Positions 24,583 through 33,476 are shown, counted from the first letter of the stretch. The stretch is DNA of 64,000 nt from Carboxylicivirga taeanensis (GCF_051851475.1 NZ_JBPUSJ010000005.1:310001-374000), one strand, 5' to 3'. A program made the numbers and translations. The notes: generated by a model from the letters alone, not told the origin.

Positions 24583-25830
24583 TCAGCTAAATTCGTCAAA
24601 GGCGATGTTGTCGTCCGGTACTCCCAGATTATAAAGCATCTTAAGGGTAGCTTCATGCATTTTAGGAGGGCCGCAAATGTAATACTCAATATCTTCAGGT
24701 TCTTCGTGTTGGCTTAAATACTGCTTGTAGATAATATCAGAAATAAACCCTGTATGACCAGTCCATTGGTCTTCGGGTTTGGGCGCAGACAAGGCTATTT
24801 CAAAACGAAAATTCGGAAACCTTTTTTCCAGTTGCCTGAAATCATCATCGTAGTAAATTTCTCTTCTGGAGCGGGCACCGTACCAATAGCCGATGGGGTA
24901 TGGATATTGTTTGTTAAACAGCAAATCAAATATTTGCGAGCGTAAAGGGGCCATGCCGGCACCGCCGCCTATAAACATGATCTCCCGGGCTTTGGCCTTA
25001 ACGTAGAACTCGCCGTAGGGCCCCGACATGGTGACTTTATCGCCTGGCTGGCGCGAGAATATGTAGGATGAACAGATGCCCGGATTTACCTTTTTAAAGT
25101 TATTTTGTTTGGTTAAAGGCGGGGTGGCAATGCGCACGTTAAGGGTCACTGTGTCGCCTTCGCCCGGGTAGTTGGCCATTGAGTACACGCGGTAAGTCTC
25201 TTCGTTATTGGTCATTTTCAGTTTCCACATATCCAGGTCGTTCCATTCGGCGGTGTATGGCTCGTTCACCACTATATCAGAGTAGTCGATGTTTATTTTA
25301 GGCACATAAATTTGGATATAGGCACCAGCCCTGAAGTCGAGTGTTTCGTGTTGAGGAAGCTCAATGATACACTCTTTAATAAAAGCCGCCACATTGCGAT
25401 TGGAAACAACCCGGCACTCCCACTTTTTGATGCCTATAACTTCCTGGGGTATCTGTATTGAAACACTTTCCTGCACTTTGGTTTGGCAGGCGAGGCGCCA
25501 GTGGTTAAGTCGTTCTTTCCGGTTAAAGAAAATGGTTTCAGAGGGCAGTATGCTGCCACCACCCTTTGTAACTCTGCATTTACACATGCCGCAGGTGCCT
25601 TTACCTCCGCAGGCCGAGGGCAGCAATATATCGATGGCACTTAAGCTGTTGAGTAAGGTGGTGCCGGCGGCTATCTGCCACTGTTTATCTTCATTAATAG
25701 TGAGCGTTACCATGCCCTGGGCTGTTAGTTTGGCTTTGGCAACTAGCAACATCACCACAAATAGCATAATAATGATAAAGAATACCACCATGCTAAGCAG
25801 CACAACCGATAAAAGATACGGTGCCGGCAT
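24583..25830 (-). CDS. nqrF: Na+-translocating NADH:quinone reductase subunit F (solitary copy)
   Basis: This 415-residue protein has one N-terminal membrane helix (residues 6-30) and a plant-type 2Fe-2S domain with ligands C74, C80, C83 and C115. This is the C-x5-C-x2-C-x31-C spacing of Vibrio cholerae NqrF. An FAD domain follows with RVYSMANYP, then an NADH domain with MFIGGGAGMAPLRSQ and the YYICGPPKM end signature. It accepts electrons from NADH at the cytoplasmic face and passes them into the sodium-pumping Nqr complex. The other five subunits are not in this window, and the gene stands alone between a convergent gene and a divergent PAP2 gene. It could be a second copy, a displaced sixth subunit, or a stand-alone flavin reductase. 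Confidence 0.9.
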   Translation of the reverse strand: MPAPYLLSVVLLSMVVFFIIIMLFVVMLLVAKAKLTAQGMVTLTINEDKQWQIAAGTTLLNSLSAIDILLPSACGGKGTCGMCKCRVTKGGGSILPSETIFFNRKERLNHWRLACQTKVQESVSIQIPQEVIGIKKWECRVVSNRNVAAFIKECIIELPQHETLDFRAGAYIQIYVPKINIDYSDIVVNEPYTAEWNDLDMWKLKMTNNEETYRVYSMANYPGEGDTVTLNVRIATPPLTKQNNFKKVNPGICSSYIFSRQPGDKVTMSGPYGEFYVKAKAREIMFIGGGAGMAPLRSQIFDLLFNKQYPYPIGYWYGARSRREIYYDDDFRQLEKRFPNFRFEIALSAPKPEDQWTGHTGFISDIIYKQYLSQHEEPEDIEYYICGPPKMHEATLKMLYNLGVPDDNIAFDEFS

Positions 25831-26096
25831 TATTTTTACAGCAAATTGTTTCCCTGTTTACTAATTACGCAAAAAACAGCCGCGTGTCAATATTAAAGTG
25901 CTCCTATTATTTGTTGTTTATGGCTCATCGGCAGTGAGCTAATTTGTCCTCTTGAGACGATGAGGTATTCTGGCAACATTAATGACTGTGCCCGGGTTAC
26001 TAAAACGCCAATAAATTACGAGGTTAGTTCCTTCATTATACCTAACTTAAAGCTCCTGACAGAACAGGACTTTTGCTGTCCGATAAAAGTACTAAT

Positions 26097-26870
26097 ATGA
26101 AGCAGCGTATTCGTTTACTCCTTTCTCCTTCAGTTATTTGTTTACTGGTGCTATCCAGTGCGTTTTTTTTGCCCTTTAGTTTCTCTGCAGTCGATGAGCA
26201 ATGGAAGGCTTCGTTTTGGCTGTTTATTTCCAACTCAGGAGGAGTGGTTGGGGTGCCGCTGATAACCATTGCATTTTGCGTAATCATTAGTTTGCATTAC
26301 CAGGGCTTGAAAAATAAACTGCTGACCATTGTGATTTCGCTGCTGGTTTTTTCGGTAGTGTTAGGACTATTTGCGCGGCTTAACGAATTTTTTATCAAAG
26401 AACAGCTGCGGGTGGAACGGCCCAATATTAAGTATCTGAACCAGCACATGGGGTTCGACAGCCAAACATTTTACGCTTTCGAGGAAAAGGAAGAACGACA
26501 AGTGTTTATTGAGGGTTTTCTCGCGAACCAACCCAATAGAACCATTACCTACAATAGCAAGCCTGTGCAGCCAATTGTGCTTGAGCATTGGATAGATGAA
26601 ACAGGCTATTCGTTTCCCTCGGGCCACTCTTTCAATGCTTTTCTGCTATCAACGCTGATGGCATACATTATTCTTTACATCTATTCGGACTTTAGGAGAA
26701 GGATGTTCTTTGTGTTGCCACTTGTATGGGCGGTTCTTGTAGCATTCTCCAGAGTCAATCTGGGGGTGCATTCACCTATTGATGTCAATGCAGGGGCTTT
26801 ATTGGGAAGTGTTATTGGTTATCTGGTAATTGTAACCGGATTTATTGACCGGCAACTGATACAGAAGTAG
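26097..26870 (+). CDS. PAP2-family membrane lipid phosphatase (PgpB-like)
   Basis: This 257-residue protein has about six membrane segments and all three acid-phosphatase motifs: KEQLRVERPN (K-x6-RP), SFPSGHSFNAF (PSGH) and SRVNLGVHSPIDV (SR-x5-H-x3-D). The long loop before PSGH is as in PgpB. Such enzymes remove phosphate from undecaprenyl pyrophosphate, phosphatidylglycerophosphate or related lipids on the outer face of the inner membrane. Which lipid is used here is not determined. ATG 26097 is preferred to an in-frame TTG at 26073. It is monocistronic and divergent from nqrF. Confidence 0.9.
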   Translation: MKQRIRLLLSPSVICLLVLSSAFFLPFSFSAVDEQWKASFWLFISNSGGVVGVPLITIAFCVIISLHYQGLKNKLLTIVISLLVFSVVLGLFARLNEFFIKEQLRVERPNIKYLNQHMGFDSQTFYAFEEKEERQVFIEGFLANQPNRTITYNSKPVQPIVLEHWIDETGYSFPSGHSFNAFLLSTLMAYIILYIYSDFRRRMFFVLPLVWAVLVAFSRVNLGVHSPIDVNAGALLGSVIGYLVIVTGFIDRQLIQK

Positions 26871-26895
26871 ATGTTGGGTTGGTGGTGGATGGCAG

Positions 26896-26962
26896 CAGAA
26901 CGGATAGTGTTGGGAAATTGAACAAATCCGTTCTGTCATCTCTGGTGAGAGATTGCTGCTCA
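26896..26962. terminator. Two stem-loops between the PAP2 and FemAB genes
   Basis: CAGAACGGAT (26896-26905) pairs perfectly with ATCCGTTCTG (26926-26935), with an outer GATG/CATC extension. A second small hairpin, GGTGAG/CTCACC, follows at about 26944-26963. Neither is followed by a T-run. The convergent position suggests mutual transcript ends. Confidence 0.45.
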
Positions 26963-27035
26963 CCTGATAAAAAGATGTTCGCTTCTTTCTTCAGGTCCAC
27001 ATTTTGTACCACTTATTGACCGGCTGTAAACCGGG

Positions 27036-28139
27036 TTAATTCTTCATTTCAAAAATTCTATATAAATCATATTCTTTCTGCTGATAGGGGTAGTCCCAGC
27101 AGCCCATGCGGTGGTAGATATCGCCTCCAAACCCTTTCTTAAAAACATGAACCCCGTGTAAAGGGTGCGATTTATTAAGGTTGGGTGCCGAACCAAACAT
27201 GTCGTATTCGGTACATCCCAGCTGTTTAGCCATTTTGATGGATTCCCACTGAAGTAGGTAGCTTGCCATTGGTTTATTCTTGCAGGTTGAAGAGGCCCCA
27301 AACAGATAGGTGCCCCGCTGGTTGGAGAGTACCAAAAACATGGCGGCCAAAAATTCTCCATTGTAATCAGCCATTAACATTTTAACGTTGACACCATTTT
27401 TACTGTTGTCCTGATTCTTCAGAATGGTTGAAAAATAATCCTGATTTTGCATGGGCATATTGTGCCTGCTGGCTGTTTCTGTGTACAATTTATACCAATC
27501 GTTCATGTGCTCAATTCCATACTCACGCACATTAATTCCCTTTTTTAGGGCCTGCTTTACGTTGTACCTGGTGTTGTACCGCATGTTATAAAGCAAATCC
27601 TGTTCATTGTGGGTCAAATCCAGAAAGAAGGTGTTTTTGGGTAAATTGTCGACAACACTTTTCTTGAGTTTTCCGTTGATGGTGTTGAAATTTACTCGAT
27701 ATTCCTGTGTGTGAATAGGAGGAGGGCCCACCCAGTTGCCCGAATTATCAAAGTAGTCATCTTCTGCTGCCCATTGGTTTTCCCAGTTAAGATCATAGCG
27801 AATAAAAATACAGTTGCCGGGCAGGTAGGATCTCAAAGCCTCAGATAGCTGCTCCAGAAATATGCCCTGATTTTCATAACTCGGCTCTATCTCGGGCCCA
27901 TAAGGCACGTAGGCAAAACAACGGTTACCATCAATGTAATTAATTAAGATGAGTAGGTCGTCGTCTTTTTTTTCCAGAGAGCTTCCATTGCTTAGCAATA
28001 CTTTTTTCGAAATTGTTAATTCAAATCCTTTTGGTATAAAACCTTGCTCTTTTTTTACACGTCCCCAGAACGGAGTTTGAGGTAAAATATTTGTAGCTCT
28101 TAGCTCTTCAAGGTCTTTTTTCTCTAACTCGCAAAACAT
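27036..28139 (-). CDS. FemAB-family peptidyltransferase (peptidoglycan bridge or related)
   Basis: This 367-residue member of the FemA/FemB/FemX group uses an aminoacyl-tRNA to extend peptidoglycan side chains. Two GNAT-like domains are visible. The second contains GTYLFGASSTCKNKPMASYL followed by YDMFGSAPN and the FKKGFGGDIYHRMGCWDYP terminal block, the family's most conserved stretch. The Bacteroidota peptidoglycan usually lacks an interpeptide bridge, so the true acceptor here may differ. It is cytoplasmic and membrane-associated, with no signal peptide. It is monocistronic, reading toward the PAP2 gene. Confidence 0.87.
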   Translation of the reverse strand: MFCELEKKDLEELRATNILPQTPFWGRVKKEQGFIPKGFELTISKKVLLSNGSSLEKKDDDLLILINYIDGNRCFAYVPYGPEIEPSYENQGIFLEQLSEALRSYLPGNCIFIRYDLNWENQWAAEDDYFDNSGNWVGPPPIHTQEYRVNFNTINGKLKKSVVDNLPKNTFFLDLTHNEQDLLYNMRYNTRYNVKQALKKGINVREYGIEHMNDWYKLYTETASRHNMPMQNQDYFSTILKNQDNSKNGVNVKMLMADYNGEFLAAMFLVLSNQRGTYLFGASSTCKNKPMASYLLQWESIKMAKQLGCTEYDMFGSAPNLNKSHPLHGVHVFKKGFGGDIYHRMGCWDYPYQQKEYDLYRIFEMKN

Positions 28140-28788
28140 CTTTTTTTTACAAAGCTACAAACAATAAGCGGGCGTAAATATTTATGTAGAGTAATGATTT
28201 TAAAGAATTCTTAAATATTCTTTAATGGGTATTGGACTCAGGCATGGCTTTTTGAAGCTTTGCTGATGAGCTTAAATAGTTGATTAGTAAATAAAAGAAA
28301 TGACACTAAGCCCTGGGAGTGAATCATTCATGCGGCAGTTGCTAAGCAGGAGCGTCTGGCGTGTTGGCGCTTTTGGGTGGTGAGTTCTAGTAGCTAAATG
28401 TGTTAAATTATATTAAATATAGAAGCGCATACAATGCTGTGCCATGCTGGTATTTATTTCTCACACGGTTACACGACTGGTGTTGTATTGAATTGAGATT
28501 ATATAAGTAGGCTAACTAAGAGTTGACAGGTGACTATTATCAGGCTTGCCATCTTTTTTCATGGTTCTAAGTATGAAATCCCTTTTGATAGAGTAGAAAA
28601 TTCTAACCTTTGATGCGTATTGATTGATACAAGTAAAGATGCTTAGAGAGGCAATAGGACAGATATAGAATAATTTGCCTCTCTAAGCTTTTAAAAATAC
28701 GCTTATTGAATCACCTTCTTTTCCTGCTTTGGATATTTGCCTGGCAGTATAAAGTTGGTTTGATCGGACTTAGTAATACAAATCACAG
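28140..28788. other. 649-bp intergenic region with a strong hairpin and a short open tail
   Basis: No full gene is visible. The left part (28140-28600) is AT-rich with no clear motif apart from a TAGCTTTG at 28150-28157 (minus strand), too close to the FemAB start to be its normal promoter. The right part holds a stem-loop (28641-28688). A minus-strand open stretch also ends there at 28703-28705, with a protein-like tail (TNFILPGKYPKQEKKVIQ) and no good start. It may be the remnant of a lost gene. Confidence 0.5.
28641..28688 (-). terminator. Terminator-like stem-loop after the ankyrin gene
   Basis: GCTTAGAGAGGCAA (28641-28654) pairs perfectly over 14 bases with TTGCCTCTCTAAGC (28675-28688), with a 20-base loop. 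TTTT follows on the plus side and an AT-rich tail on the minus side. It lies 100 bases downstream of the minus-strand ankyrin gene and is the probable end of that operon. Confidence 0.6.
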
Positions 28789-29454
28789 CTATTTCTTACG
28801 CTTGAGTAGCTCTGTAATTTCTTTAAAGCCTCTTACTTCAGCATGCTGAAGTGGTGTAATGCCATTGTTGTCAGCAATATCTAACTGAGCGCCTGCTTCT
28901 TTCAGTATTTGCACAATTTGCTGGTATTTTTTGCTGCCATCACCCAAAATAACAGCTTCCATCAGGGCTGTCCAGCCAAGGCGGTTAATGTGGTTGATGG
29001 GAAAGTTTTTGGTATTTGCCAAAAGACGAACCGTTTCCACATGGCCGCGTTCACAGGCAGGTATCAGTGCAGAACCATGGTAGCGGTTGAAAATATCGAA
29101 CCGGGCGCCATGGTCTAAAAAAAGCTGAACCAACTCTGTTTGCCCGCTTGCTCCGGCATACAGAAAAGGGCTGTCTAAATTATCGGCCTGCTGATTAACG
29201 TCGGCACCGTGCTTCACCAGTAAGGCGGCCATCTCCGTAAGGCCTTCTTGCGTTGCAATTAACAGCAGGGAGCGCTGATTATTATCGCTTGTATTAACAT
29301 TGGCGCCTTTGTTAAGTAAATCCGCAACGCCTTCTATGTTATTGGTTTGTACAAACACAATTATATCTGTCTCGTTGAATATCATCTTAGTCGTTTTTGA
29401 ATAGCACAATACTGATGTGGCTGCAAGTAGCAGGGTAAAAATCAGAACTCTCAT
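28789..29454 (-). CDS. Secreted ankyrin-repeat protein
   Basis: This 221-residue protein has a signal peptide (MRVLIFTLLLAATSVLCYS) followed by about five ankyrin repeats spaced 33-36 residues apart. They show the usual hallmarks (LLLIATQEGLTEMAALLVKHGADVN, taken in parts; TALMEAVILG; TPLQHAEVRG). Ankyrin repeats bind other proteins. Export implies a periplasmic partner. The start at ATG 29454 is used because the longer frame (to 29586) adds arginine-rich sequence without a signal and runs into the upstream gene. It is twelve bases downstream of the amidohydrolase gene, so the two form an operon and the ankyrin protein may bind or regulate that enzyme (inference). A second ankyrin protein of similar build lies at 33653-34366. 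Confidence 0.88.
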   Translation of the reverse strand: MRVLIFTLLLAATSVLCYSKTTKMIFNETDIIVFVQTNNIEGVADLLNKGANVNTSDNNQRSLLLIATQEGLTEMAALLVKHGADVNQQADNLDSPFLYAGASGQTELVQLFLDHGARFDIFNRYHGSALIPACERGHVETVRLLANTKNFPINHINRLGWTALMEAVILGDGSKKYQQIVQILKEAGAQLDIADNNGITPLQHAEVRGFKEITELLKRKK

Positions 29455-29465
29455 TATTCGTCTGG

Positions 29466-30803
29466 TTAATAAACTACATTTCCTTTGTAAATCAAGGATT
29501 GAATGGGCGACATACGTGCGATTACCTCTGCCGAACAGCTGGCATCTACTAATACCAGGCTGGCCTCGTCTCCTTCCTTGGGCCATTGACGATTACCTTT
29601 GTCATCAAGCGGCATAGGGCCGGCTGTGGCCAGTTTTAACATTCTCGATAGATTAAACTCAGTTACCTGTCCGTATAATTGGGCCGCCAGGTTGGTTTTA
29701 TGCAACACACTTCCTGTGCCAAAGGTGTTCCAATGGTCCACAATACTATCATTGCCCGTCATTACCTTAACACCGTGCTTAAACAGCGTGGGGATAGGCA
29801 TAACCAATCGGCCGAATGGGATGGTTGAGATGATTCCAATTTGTGCTTCTGCCAGTTTTACAGCCATTTCTTCTTGTTTTGCGGCATCCAGCTTGCCTAG
29901 AACAAAACAGTGACTCAAATAGGTTTTACCTTTTAGTACTGGATTTTCATTGACTTTATCGATCAGGTATTCAGCTGTTTTTAAGCCGGATTCGCCTGTT
30001 TCATGCAGGTGGATATCGATGCCTTTATTGTGGTCCAATGCCAGTTGAATGGTGAAGTCCATTGTTTTTTCAATGGCTCCGTCAATCGTATATGGATCAA
30101 CGCCACCAATGAAATCGATGTCTGTTTGAGCCGCTTCTTTCATGTAGGCCGCTGAATCGGTATAGAAGACGCCATGTTGAGGGAAGGCCACCAGCTCAGC
30201 TCCAAAACTATTCTGCTTATTGGCAAGGGCCGCCTGCAGATTCTTGAGCGATTGCAGTTTCGACGTGGGCTCAATGTTGACCTGGCTGCGTGCAAAAGCG
30301 GTTCCCTTCGATTGCAGCAGTTCAATCATTTTTTCGGCTTTGTAAGTAGAGTTCTCCAGCAAGTCGGGTAATATCTGCTGTTCCAATGCGATCATCCCTT
30401 TTATGCCACCTTTTCTTTTTGCTACTGCCTGCCATCTATCGCCGTATAATGTTTTGTCCAGGTGGATGTGCATGTCTTTAAAGGAGGGAAGCATCAGCAT
30501 TCCTTTGGCATCAATGGCTTTGTTGTTATTTGGCTTGTTGGCGCTTATTTTTTTTATTTTTCCATTTTCTATTTCAACAGCGAAAAGCTTTGTTTTTGTG
30601 GCGCTCACTTCGCCCTCTTCATATTCAAAGCCCGTTTCGAGGCGTACATTCTTTAGAACATAATGACCAGTTGACAGGTCCTTTTCTTTAAGTTTGGGAT
30701 TGCTTGCTTGTGTGTTCATTAGTAGTGGAGTGAGTGTTAGTCCTGCAATGCTTAATGCTGAATTTCTGATGAAATCCTTGCGTGTTATGTTTGTCTGTTT
30801 CAT
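29466..30803 (-). CDS. Exported cytosine-deaminase-like amidohydrolase
   Basis: This 445-residue metal-dependent amidohydrolase has the TIM-barrel signature DMHIHLDKTLYGDRW, then DIHLHETGESG, SHCFVLG and TGNDSIVDHW. These are the metal ligand and catalytic sites of the CodA/cytosine-deaminase branch, which removes amino groups from pyrimidines, isoguanine or similar rings. The N-terminus NITRKDFIRNSALSIAGLTL looks like a Tat signal with the second arginine replaced by lysine, so periplasmic action after folding is likely. This is unusual for a base deaminase, and the substrate is unknown. ATG 30803 is preferred, since a TACCTTTG box at 30867-30874 lies downstream of the longer start at 30914. 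Confidence 0.82.
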   Translation of the reverse strand: MKQTNITRKDFIRNSALSIAGLTLTPLLMNTQASNPKLKEKDLSTGHYVLKNVRLETGFEYEEGEVSATKTKLFAVEIENGKIKKISANKPNNNKAIDAKGMLMLPSFKDMHIHLDKTLYGDRWQAVAKRKGGIKGMIALEQQILPDLLENSTYKAEKMIELLQSKGTAFARSQVNIEPTSKLQSLKNLQAALANKQNSFGAELVAFPQHGVFYTDSAAYMKEAAQTDIDFIGGVDPYTIDGAIEKTMDFTIQLALDHNKGIDIHLHETGESGLKTAEYLIDKVNENPVLKGKTYLSHCFVLGKLDAAKQEEMAVKLAEAQIGIISTIPFGRLVMPIPTLFKHGVKVMTGNDSIVDHWNTFGTGSVLHKTNLAAQLYGQVTEFNLSRMLKLATAGPMPLDDKGNRQWPKEGDEASLVLVDASCSAEVIARMSPIQSLIYKGNVVY

Positions 30804-30866
30804 GCCTGATTCATTTCTTGTTTTTGCAGCTTTATGCTGATTGATTGTAAAAACCCCTGATACTGA

Positions 30867-30874
30867 CAAAGGTA
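30867..30874 (-). promoter_or_regulatory. -7 promoter box of the amidohydrolase-ankyrin operon
   Basis: TACCTTTG on the minus strand, an exact TAnnTTTG match about 64 bases before ATG 30803. It lies in the 126-bp gap after the AraC gene, so the operon has its own promoter, and the AraC product is the obvious candidate regulator. Confidence 0.5.
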
Positions 30875-30929
30875 AAGCTCCCGGTGGCATTAACACGTGA
30901 ACGATTTCTTTCAATAGTTGTAAATTTTA

Positions 30930-31784
30930 TCACTTTTCGCGAAACGCAGAAGGGGGCATGCCAATTTTATTTTTAAAGAAATTTGAAAAATGGGCATGGT
31001 CGGTAAATCCCAATTCAAACGCTATTTCTTTGATGGAAAGGGGAGTGCTTTGTAAAAGCCTTTTGGCTTCGGTACATACGCGTTGTTGAATCAGTTGGGT
31101 GGCGGGTATTTTAAGGTGTTTTTTCGACAGGATGTTCAGGTAATTGGCTGAAATATGAAGTTGATCGGCGTAGAAAGTAACATTTTTCTGCTCCTTAAAG
31201 TACTCATCAATCAGCATGTTAAACCTGGCCAGCCTCGGATTGGATTGATAGACTTTAAATTCCGTAAACTCATTTTCGGCTTCCCTGCTCACTATGGCAG
31301 CAATTACGGCAGCACGGGCGCTGATGAGTTGTGCCAGTGAGTTGTTTCTTTTTAGTTCTTCTTTAATGGCATTGAACTCATAAAGTAGCTGGTTAAACGC
31401 TTTCTCGGTTAATTGAATAACCGGATGGCTTTGGTAGTTGGTAAATGAATACCTGAAATAAGGTGCAAAATGTTCGAAAAATGGTTGAGCCACCATGAGT
31501 TGATCGCCAACGGTTTCTGCTTTTATATCCCATTTATGAATTTGTCCCGGAAAAAGCACATGCACTTCGCGGTCGCCCACTGCATAATCCACCGAATCGA
31601 TATTGTGGATGCCCCGGCCATGGGTAAATAGAATGATGATAAAAAAATCATGTTTATGTGGCTTTTCTATATGCCTTTCGCCATTTAGCTCATTAAAAAT
31701 AATTTCTTCTCTTCCGGCTAGTTGTCCTTTTCTGAATTCTTCTAGGTTGATAACAGGTATTGAGCCCTTTTTTTCGTTTAGCAT
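30930..31784 (-). CDS. AraC-family transcriptional regulator
   Basis: This 284-residue protein has an N-terminal cupin-like sensing domain (HDFFIIILFTHGRG, then VHVLFPGQIHKWD, about residues 45-82). The C-terminal double helix-turn-helix of the AraC/XylS family occupies the last 100 residues (ISANYLNILSKKHLK; IKEIAFELGFTDHAHFSNFF with the final PSAFREK). The cupin probably binds a small molecule. It lies directly upstream of, and on the same strand as, the amidohydrolase-ankyrin pair, so it is the likely regulator of those genes. Its ligand may be the deaminase substrate (inference). No binding site can be identified by eye. Confidence 0.92.
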   Translation of the reverse strand: MLNEKKGSIPVINLEEFRKGQLAGREEIIFNELNGERHIEKPHKHDFFIIILFTHGRGIHNIDSVDYAVGDREVHVLFPGQIHKWDIKAETVGDQLMVAQPFFEHFAPYFRYSFTNYQSHPVIQLTEKAFNQLLYEFNAIKEELKRNNSLAQLISARAAVIAAIVSREAENEFTEFKVYQSNPRLARFNMLIDEYFKEQKNVTFYADQLHISANYLNILSKKHLKIPATQLIQQRVCTEAKRLLQSTPLSIKEIAFELGFTDHAHFSNFFKNKIGMPPSAFREK

Positions 31785-31992
31785 AATGGTAAACCTATAA
31801 GGTGTAATAAAGCATGATGTATTATGTCTTACGCAGCAAGTTTGTGCCCGCCAACGTCCACGAGTATATGAAATGTATTAAAAAAATCTGGAAAATGCCC
31901 AATGCGTTAGAAAGAGGACATAGGTTGCTACAATGCAACCGGTTTAATTATCAGCCGTATTGTCTAACACGTTTGTAAGTATTATTTTGACT

Positions 31993-33411
31993 TTATGGTT
32001 TTGTCAATTCCCGGATTAAGCCTTTAAATATTAGGCCATGCAGAGGTAGTACAAAATACCAGTACATTCGCCCCAATAGTCCTTTAGGGCGGAATGTGGC
32101 TGTTTGAATGAGCTGGCCCTCCTGAATATGAAACTCCAGCCAGGCATCTCCGGGCAGCTTCATTTCTGCAAATAACAGTAAGCGCATTTCCGACTTACTG
32201 GCATACAGTACTCGCCAAAAATCCAGTGTATCGCCAGCTTTGATGCTGTTCAGGTTGGTACGGCCTCTTCTCAGGCCCACACCCCCAAACAGTTTATCAA
32301 TCAGCCCCCTTAGTCTCCATAGCCAATCGGCATAATACCACCCTGTTGAACCGCCTATTTGCCAAATTTTTTCAAGGCAGCGAGGTGGATTGGCTACCGG
32401 TTTTATGCGAATGTCTTTGTAGCAGCCAAACTGCGGCACCTTAATGTAATCTGAGATTTTAAAATTAAGTCTTCCGCTAATGGTGGAATCTTTCCAGCTG
32501 GAAACAATTTCGTTTTGTTCTATCTTTTTAAATGCCTGCTTAATGCAGTCTTTATAAGGTAAGGGCTCGAGCTTGAGTATTTTATTGATTTCGTCATCTT
32601 TGGCTATTACTTCTACTTTCATACTGTCAACCAATGATACAGCTAGCTTGTAGGAGGTTGAGGTGACAAAGTACAGCCAATACGATGATAGTTTTGGTGT
32701 CATCAGTGGTATTGTCCAAATGTATCTTTTTAGGCCCCGAACTTCGGCAAAAGCCAAAAGCATTTCTTTGTAGGTAAGAATATCTCTGCCGGCAATGTCA
32801 TAGCTTTTATTAAATACCTGCTCTTTATCAATCAGGCCGGTTAGTATTTTAATCACGTCTGATATTCCGATGGGTTGACACTTTGTTTTTAACCATCGCG
32901 GAGCAACCATTACCGGCAATTTCTCAACTAAATCGCGAATGATCTCAAATGATGCACTGCCAGAGCCGATGATGATGCCCGCCCGAACGGTGGTGAGTGC
33001 ATATGTTCCCCGGCCTAATTCAATTTCTACATTTTTTCGTGAGTTAAGGTGTTTTGATAGGGTTTGGGAGTTGACAATGCCGCTTAAATAAATGACTTGT
33101 TTTGCATTGGTGGTGTTGAGCGTTTCTCTGAAATTGATTGCCGATACTTTTTCCAGTTCGCTGTAATTTTTGGAGGTGGACATGGAGTGAACCAGGTAAT
33201 AGGCAACATCAATACTTTGGGGTATTCTGCTAAGCTTGTCTTTTTGAGTCAGGTCTATTTCAATAACTTCAATTTTCTGTTTGATTGAGCTTTCTACATG
33301 AAATTTGCTTTTATCCCGAACGCAACAAATAACCGTATGGCCTTTGTCAACCAACACAGGGAGCAGTCTTTTTCCAATATACCCGGTGGCGCCGGTTAGC
33401 AAAATTCTCAT
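31993..33411 (-). CDS. NAD(P)-binding atypical SDR with C-terminal DUF2867 domain
   Basis: This 472-residue two-domain protein starts with a Rossmann domain (residues 1-290) beginning LLTGATGYIGKRLLP (GxxGxxG). It has the atypical SDR/NDUFA9-like pattern, including a YYLVHSMS segment and VRAGIIIGSGSASFE. The C-terminal third is DUF2867-like (SSTGWYYADWLWRLRG, a basic GGVGLRRGR stretch, and FRPKGLLGRMYWYFVLPLH at the end). This combination is frequently annotated as a nucleoside-diphosphate-sugar epimerase-like protein of unknown substrate. The last residues may contact membrane. It is monocistronic; an imperfect stem-loop lies in its upstream region at 33445-33476. Confidence 0.88.
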   Translation of the reverse strand: MRILLTGATGYIGKRLLPVLVDKGHTVICCVRDKSKFHVESSIKQKIEVIEIDLTQKDKLSRIPQSIDVAYYLVHSMSTSKNYSELEKVSAINFRETLNTTNAKQVIYLSGIVNSQTLSKHLNSRKNVEIELGRGTYALTTVRAGIIIGSGSASFEIIRDLVEKLPVMVAPRWLKTKCQPIGISDVIKILTGLIDKEQVFNKSYDIAGRDILTYKEMLLAFAEVRGLKRYIWTIPLMTPKLSSYWLYFVTSTSYKLAVSLVDSMKVEVIAKDDEINKILKLEPLPYKDCIKQAFKKIEQNEIVSSWKDSTISGRLNFKISDYIKVPQFGCYKDIRIKPVANPPRCLEKIWQIGGSTGWYYADWLWRLRGLIDKLFGGVGLRRGRTNLNSIKAGDTLDFWRVLYASKSEMRLLLFAEMKLPGDAWLEFHIQEGQLIQTATFRPKGLLGRMYWYFVLPLHGLIFKGLIRELTKP

Positions 33412-33444
33412 GATGGTGATTTTTTAGTACGTGCATTGCGTAAG

Positions 33445-33476
33445 CAGGAGCAAGCAGTGATAGTTGCATGCTCCTG
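33445..33476 (-). promoter_or_regulatory. Leader hairpin upstream of the SDR/DUF2867 gene
   Basis: CAGGAGC-AA-GCA pairs with TGC-AT-GCTCCTG around an eight-base loop. On the minus strand a TATTTTTA element lies directly upstream, so the hairpin would be at the start of the transcript. It could alternatively end the ankyrin transcript arriving from upstream. Confidence 0.4.

Noticed and set aside
24583..25830. Aromatic-ring hydroxylase reductase
   Set aside because: It has the same domain order, but the N-terminal membrane helix and the NqrF ligand spacing favour NqrF.
25364..25864. Plus-strand open frame of 166 codons
   Set aside because: Antisense to nqrF, whose iron-sulfur ligands prove the minus-strand frame.
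28150..28157. TAGCTTTG as promoter of the FemAB gene
   Set aside because: Perfect -7 match, but only about ten bases before the ATG and without a -33 element, so it could be chance.
29455..29586. Longer N-terminus for the first ankyrin protein
   Set aside because: The added residues are arginine-rich and overlap the amidohydrolase gene. ATG 29454 gives a clean signal peptide.
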